Shown: positions 6,356-8,968 of the stretch, one piece after another
Position numbering within the stretch: position 1 is the stretch's first letter
Layout: each line of letters opens with the position of its first letter
Source of the DNA: Chloroflexota bacterium
Lineage (GTDB): Bacteria; Chloroflexota; Dormibacteria; Dormibacterales; Dormibacteraceae
Length of the DNA: 8,968 bases
Reading direction: 5' to 3'
NCBI GenBank assembly: GCA_005879675.1
Contig: VBJE01000049.1
Coordinates: 1-8,968 of the forward strand
Position numbers and translations under genes: made by a program
The notes under the pieces: model-generated
What the model saw: the letters and a program-made list of their open reading frames with translations, nothing else
Database searches by the model: none
What the model was told of the DNA's origin: nothing

Positions 6356-7309
6356 TTAGTCGCCTGGCTGCGGGACCTCCGGCGTTTCGTCCGTCGCGGG
6401 CGGTTCCTCGAAACCCCAGCCTGCGTTCCCAGTGCCCCACTCGACCGGTGGGCCCCATTCCGCAACCGGCTCTTCAGCCATGGGCGACGGAGTGGAGGGC
6501 GGTGGAGCAGGCGGAGCGGAAGGCGCGGCGTCCTCTGGCGGCGCCATGCGCATCGGCTCGTTCCACGCGGACTGCTGCGGGGCGGGGGCCGGCGACGCTG
6601 GGGCTGCTCCGAACCCTGCGGTGTAGTCAGGGCGCGTCGCCCGGTGCACAACCGCCGCCGACGGGAGCAGCGATGGCCGGCGCGGCCGGCGGACGACGCT
6701 GAACGCCCAGTAGGCGAGCGACAGGAGGATGGCGCCGATGCCGAAGATGGGCAGGAAGACGAACGGCGGGCGAGAGATGACGTCGAAGCCGCTGAGCGTC
6801 GATGTGATCCGGGCCGGCGTGGCGGCGAGGCTCGGCGTTTGCTCGGGCGACGTGGTTGGCAGAGGTGAGTCGCTGGGCGAGGCCGTCGGGGATGGCGAGG
6901 CCGTCGCCGAGTCGAGGGCAAAGTTCGCGCACGGGTTGGGCGGCACGCTGGCGCACACCCTGTGCACGCCGGGCGCATCGCCGCTGAAAGGCTTGATGCG
7001 GGTGTTGAAGCTACCGTTGGCGTCAGCTGTCGCCGAGCCCGCGACCTTGTTCGGCTGATCCCAGTAGAGCGTCAGCGACTCGTTGGGGAGGAACTGGCCG
7101 CCGCTGACGTTGATGACCGTGCTCGGCCCGCCGGCGGTGACATCAAGAGAAAGGAACGCGTTGACCGGCGTCGGAGTGGGGCAAGGTGCCGAGCTCGCCG
7201 GCACGCAGGCCGCTCTGGCGATGGGGGCGTGGGCGACGAGAAAGGCGGCGGCGGCGGCGGCGACGACCAGGACGGCTGGAGCAAGACGAAGGATCCCCGG
7301 GGTACGCAT
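6356..7309 (-). CDS. Exported single-pass membrane protein with Ig-like domain and Pro-rich cytoplasmic tail
   Basis: A 317-residue protein with no function known to me. Layout: signal peptide 1-33 (basic start, long Ala/Val core with six consecutive Ala from a GGC repeat, cleavage probably after ARA); a beta-rich Ig-like domain at about 49-132 (VSGGQFLPNESLTLYWDQP, then ATADANGSFNTRI), with Cys35/Cys43 and the pair in VCASVPPNPC likely forming disulfides; a Ser/Pro/Thr linker 133-165 with a TASPS repeat; one membrane helix at 181-206 followed by RRPRR; and a Pro/Ala/Glu-rich cytoplasmic tail of about 105 residues with repeated EWG motifs. The ATG at 7309 is chosen because it starts the signal peptide; an upstream GTG at 7369 would add 20 non-signal residues and overlap the previous gene. 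It may sense or anchor something at the cell surface (inference). Confidence 0.75.
   Translation of the reverse strand: MRTPGILRLAPAVLVVAAAAAAFLVAHAPIARAACVPASSAPCPTPTPVNAFLSLDVTAGGPSTVINVSGGQFLPNESLTLYWDQPNKVAGSATADANGSFNTRIKPFSGDAPGVHRVCASVPPNPCANFALDSATASPSPTASPSDSPLPTTSPEQTPSLAATPARITSTLSGFDVISRPPFVFLPIFGIGAILLSLAYWAFSVVRRPRRPSLLPSAAVVHRATRPDYTAGFGAAPASPAPAPQQSAWNEPMRMAPPEDAAPSAPPAPPPSTPSPMAEEPVAEWGPPVEWGTGNAGWGFEEPPATDETPEVPQPGD
6876..6906. repeat. Two 13-bp direct repeats in the Ser/Pro linker
   Basis: GGCGAGGCCGTCG occurs at 6876-6888 and 6894-6906, an 18-bp period. On the coding (minus) strand it encodes successive TASPS units, so a repeat-number change would lengthen or shorten the linker without breaking the frame. 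Confidence 0.7.
7244..7261. repeat. GGC x6 trinucleotide repeat in a signal peptide
   Basis: Six uninterrupted GGC units (GCC on the coding strand) encode six Ala residues (17-22) in the hydrophobic core of the signal peptide of the Ig-like protein. Slippage would change the core length by whole residues. Confidence 0.75.
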
Positions 7310-7341
7310 GAAGCGCGGGAACGATAGCAGAGTCGGTTTCG

Positions 7342-8038
7342 TTACACCGGTGGCCACGGGATCGACCACGCCGAGCCTGGCTCGGGGAAGCGCCAGCGTG
7401 AGTCCAGGACTCCTCGCAGCCGGCGTTTGAGGACCTTGACCTCATCGGGGCTGAGCAGGTCTTCCAAAGTCCTGCCGAGCGTCCCGCGCTCGACCTCGGC
7501 CAGCGCGCGCTCGACGTCGCCGCACAGATCGTGGGGCAGCGGTCTGCCGGCGAAGTCCCAGATCACAGTCCGCAGCTTGTGGTCGACGTGGAACGTGAGG
7601 CCGTGGTCGATGACCCACACGTGGTTGTGCGCGTCGAAGAGGCAGTGGCCCGACTTGCGGTCGGCGTTGTTGGTGACCACGTCGAAGAGTGCGACCCTCA
7701 TCCAGGTTTGGGTCCGGCGCCCGTTCTCACCCAGGAAATGGCGGCCGTCGGCCTCGATGAAGAGCTGCATCGCGCCGACCCCGTGCGGCGCCTTCCGCCG
7801 CACCACCGTCGGGGGGATCCGCGGCCAGCCGAGGACCTTGCTCAGCTCGTAGGCGGCCACCTCGCGCTGGTAGAGGGTGCCCGCCTCGAAGTCCCACAGC
7901 GGGGACTCTCCGCGCGCGGGCTTGTAGACCGCGCGCAGCCCAGGTGTAGTTGGAGGCGCCGTGCAGCACGCCGAGGATCTTGATGTCGGGGAGATCCCGG
8001 AGCTCGCGCTCGCTCTCTTCAGAAGATGGGACGGGCAC
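7342..8038 (-). pseudogene. SCO1664-family (PI3/PI4-kinase-like) protein gene, frameshifted
   Basis: Two reading frames together make one family member. The first, from a GTG at 8038, gives MPVPSSEESERELRDLPDIK and then ILGVLHGASNYT. The second, from about 7941 to the TAA at 7342-7344, gives GLRAVYKPARGESPLWDF, REVAAYELSKVLGW, NNADRKSGH and VIDHGLTF. The Lys of VYKP, the Asn/Asp of NNADRK and the Asp of IDHG are the residues expected for an atypical kinase fold. Between NYT and RAVYKP I expect roughly 7-15 residues; here there are only two or three and the frame changes, at about 7938-7943, so a deletion not divisible by three is more likely than a single-base error. All catalytic-looking residues downstream are intact, suggesting recent loss or an assembly fault. 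The gene overlaps the DUF3090 stop by 20 bp, the pairing seen in Actinobacteria. Biochemical role unknown. Confidence 0.75.
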
Positions 8039-8534
8039 CGTTCATGACTGGACACGGATGGCCTGAGGGATCCATGGGAAGGCCGCAGCGAGGGCACAGC
8101 GGGCGTCCCGCCGAAAGCACGGACTCCGCCTGCTTGGAGAACGTGGCCACCTGGTCGTGGCTCAGCCAGAAGCGGACGCTCGGCAAGTCTTCGGGGGCGG
8201 GCTCGGGCTGCTCCCCGGCCGCGCCTTCGCTGGCCACGAGCACGAACATGTGGCGAGCTTCGTGGTAGCCGAGGCCCATCTCGCCGATGTGCCACTCCGG
8301 ATCGCCCGGTGCCGGGGCGTCGGTGGCGGCGGGCGCCTCCTCCGGGGTCTCGATCTTCTGCGCCTCGAGCATCTGGTGGAGGCGGACGATGAGGGCCTGG
8401 ATCTGGGTCTTCTCGCAGCCCAAAGTCAGGGTGCGCCCTGAACCCTTCGCGAGGAGGAAAAACCTGCGCTGGCCAGGATCGCCGACGGCCGCCACGGAGA
8501 TCGCGTCCACTGGGTCGAGCTCGTAGATGGCCAT
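8019..8534 (-). CDS. DUF3090 family protein with C-terminal zinc-ribbon-like motif
   Basis: A 171-residue soluble protein. The start MAIYELDPVDAISVAAVGDPGQRRFFLLA (first 29 residues) matches the DUF3090 opening, where 'DPVD...G.PGQR.F' is diagnostic; a longer start at 8642 would add 36 residues unlike the family and abut the dnaK start codon, so it is rejected. An Ala/Pro-rich linker lies at about residues 62-76. The C terminus has Cys147, Cys150, His159 and Cys161 (CPRCGLPMDPSGHPC), a compact zinc-ribbon-like site typical of the family. The gene is followed immediately by the SCO1664-family gene, the same pair found in many Actinobacteria, often near a phosphomutase and mycothiol ligase gene that are not in this window. 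Function unknown. Confidence 0.88.
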   Translation of the reverse strand: MAIYELDPVDAISVAAVGDPGQRRFFLLAKGSGRTLTLGCEKTQIQALIVRLHQMLEAQKIETPEEAPAATDAPAPGDPEWHIGEMGLGYHEARHMFVLVASEGAAGEQPEPAPEDLPSVRFWLSHDQVATFSKQAESVLSAGRPLCPRCGLPMDPSGHPCPVMNGARPIF

Positions 8535-8642
8535 CGACCCAAGCGTAAGCCGTTGCTTGGTTTTGCCTCGGCGGATGCGGGGAAGAAGAAGAACGTATTC
8601 ACCTTTGAATCCAATCCAACCCACCTGGAGGACACCTGACAT
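8535..8642. promoter_or_regulatory. Divergent promoter region between the DUF3090 gene and dnaK
   Basis: A 108-base gap separates the two divergent starts. An inverted repeat CCAAGC (8539-8544) and GCTTGG (8555-8560) with a ten-base spacer lies near the DUF3090 start and covers a weak TANNNT box (TACGCT on the minus strand, 8542-8547) seven bases before its ATG. A purine tract runs 8579-8593. I see no CIRCE element and no HAIR (HspR) site, the usual dnaK operators, and no convincing -35/-10 pair for dnaK. Confidence 0.4.
8627..8631 (+). promoter_or_regulatory. Ribosome binding site of dnaK
   Basis: GGAGG, eleven bases before the ATG; slightly long spacing, but the only good match, and it supports the start at 8643. 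Confidence 0.7.
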
Positions 8643-8968
8643 ATGCCCAAAACCGTAGGGATCGACCTGGGGACGACCAACTCGGTCATCGCCGTCATGG
8701 AAGCCGGCGAGCCCGTCGTGATCCCCAACTCCGAAGGTTCGCGCACCACGCCCTCCGTGGTCGCCTTCACCAAGTCCGGTGAGAGGCTGGTGGGCACGCT
8801 GGCACGCCGTCAGGCGGCCGTCAACCCTGAGAACACCGTCTACTCGATCAAGCGGTTCATGGGCCGCAAGTTCGCCGAGGTCGACTCGGAGCGAAAGATC
8901 GTGCCCTACGAGGTCAAGCCGGGCAAGGACGACCGCGCCGTGGTGTTCGTCCCGAACGCCAACAAGGA
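8643..8968 (+). CDS. dnaK: Molecular chaperone DnaK (Hsp70), N-terminal fragment
   Basis: The first 108 residues of DnaK, cut by the window edge. The start MPKTVGIDLGTTNSVIAVME contains the phosphate-1 loop GIDLGTTNS of the Hsp70 ATPase domain. It is followed by IPNSEGSRTTPSVVAF and then NTVYSIKRFMGRKF, all near-invariant in bacterial DnaK. Hsp70 uses ATP to bind and release unfolded protein segments with DnaJ and GrpE; whether grpE and dnaJ follow is outside the window. It is transcribed away from the DUF3090 gene, with a clear GGAGG upstream. Confidence 0.97.
   Translation, partial: MPKTVGIDLGTTNSVIAVMEAGEPVVIPNSEGSRTTPSVVAFTKSGERLVGTLARRQAAVNPENTVYSIKRFMGRKFAEVDSERKIVPYEVKPGKDDRAVVFVPNANK

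Noticed and set aside
7310..7369. Earlier GTG start for the Ig-like membrane protein
   Set aside because: It would place 20 residues before the signal peptide and overlap the previous gene; a weak TATCGT box (7321-7326, minus strand) lies in this interval instead.
7342..8295. A single intact 317-codon gene covering the SCO1664 region
   Set aside because: Its first part, upstream of about 7941, is a shadow of the DUF3090 gene and of the true kinase-like N terminus in another frame, so it is not a real N terminus.
8535..8642. 36-residue N-terminal extension of the DUF3090 protein
   Set aside because: The extension is unlike the family and would fill the dnaK leader; the internal ATG gives the normal opening.
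1..8968. tRNA, rRNA, CRISPR, transposon, integrase or phage signals
   Set aside because: None seen by eye on either strand; nearly all bases are accounted for by coding genes.

Overview
This is a GC-rich window (roughly two-thirds G+C by eye) with tightly packed genes, many ATGA or TGATG gene junctions and some GTG starts. Two neighbouring genes, a DUF3090 protein and an SCO1664-type kinase-like protein, are families I know mainly from Actinobacteria and from related high-GC soil lineages such as Chloroflexota and Candidatus Dormibacterota. The exported protein with an Ig-like domain and a Ser/Pro/Thr linker fits the latter style. I would call it an uncultured high-GC soil bacterium and not go further.

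Layout. On the + strand at the left edge is the tail of a MaoC-like/FAS1-like dehydratase gene, then a second complete MaoC-type hot-dog dehydratase gene (76-468), then a small four-helix DUF2269 membrane protein gene (468-923). These three overlap by a few bases each and look like one operon. Converging on them from the right is a long minus-strand operon for a branched-chain amino-acid-type (HAAT family) ABC transporter, in transcription order: livG-like ATPase (6319-5555), livF-like ATPase (5558-4845), livH-like permease (4845-3967), livM-like permease (3967-2879), lipoprotein substrate-binding protein (2847-1609), and last an unrecognised eight-helix membrane protein (1657-782). The 3' end of that last gene runs 142 bp into the DUF2269 gene on the opposite strand.

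Upstream of the transporter, on the same strand, lies a gene for an exported single-pass membrane protein with an extracellular Ig-like domain and a long Pro/Ala-rich cytoplasmic tail (7309-6356). Before it comes an SCO1664-family kinase-like gene (8038-7342) that is broken by a frameshift with apparent loss of some codons, and before that a DUF3090 gene (8534-8019). A dnaK gene starts divergently at 8643 and leaves the window at its right edge.

How it works together. The transporter is complete: two ATPases, two permeases and a lipoprotein binding protein. It would import a small amphipathic ligand such as an amino acid, amide or aromatic acid; the sequence does not fix which. The MaoC pair would hydrate or dehydrate an acyl-CoA. 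Nothing seen directly links that pair to the transporter. The most informative non-coding signals are a nested inverted repeat over a candidate leaderless promoter at the livG start (6315-6355), a perfect 12-bp stem-loop just after the binding-protein stop codon (1564-1592), and an AT-rich patch with an inverted repeat around the binding-protein ribosome binding site (2846-2878). There is no intergenic stretch longer than about 110 bases. I found no tRNA, rRNA, CRISPR array, insertion sequence or phage gene. I do not see a clearly new multi-gene system; the best leads are the unknown last gene of the transporter operon, the regulatory structures and the broken kinase-like gene.
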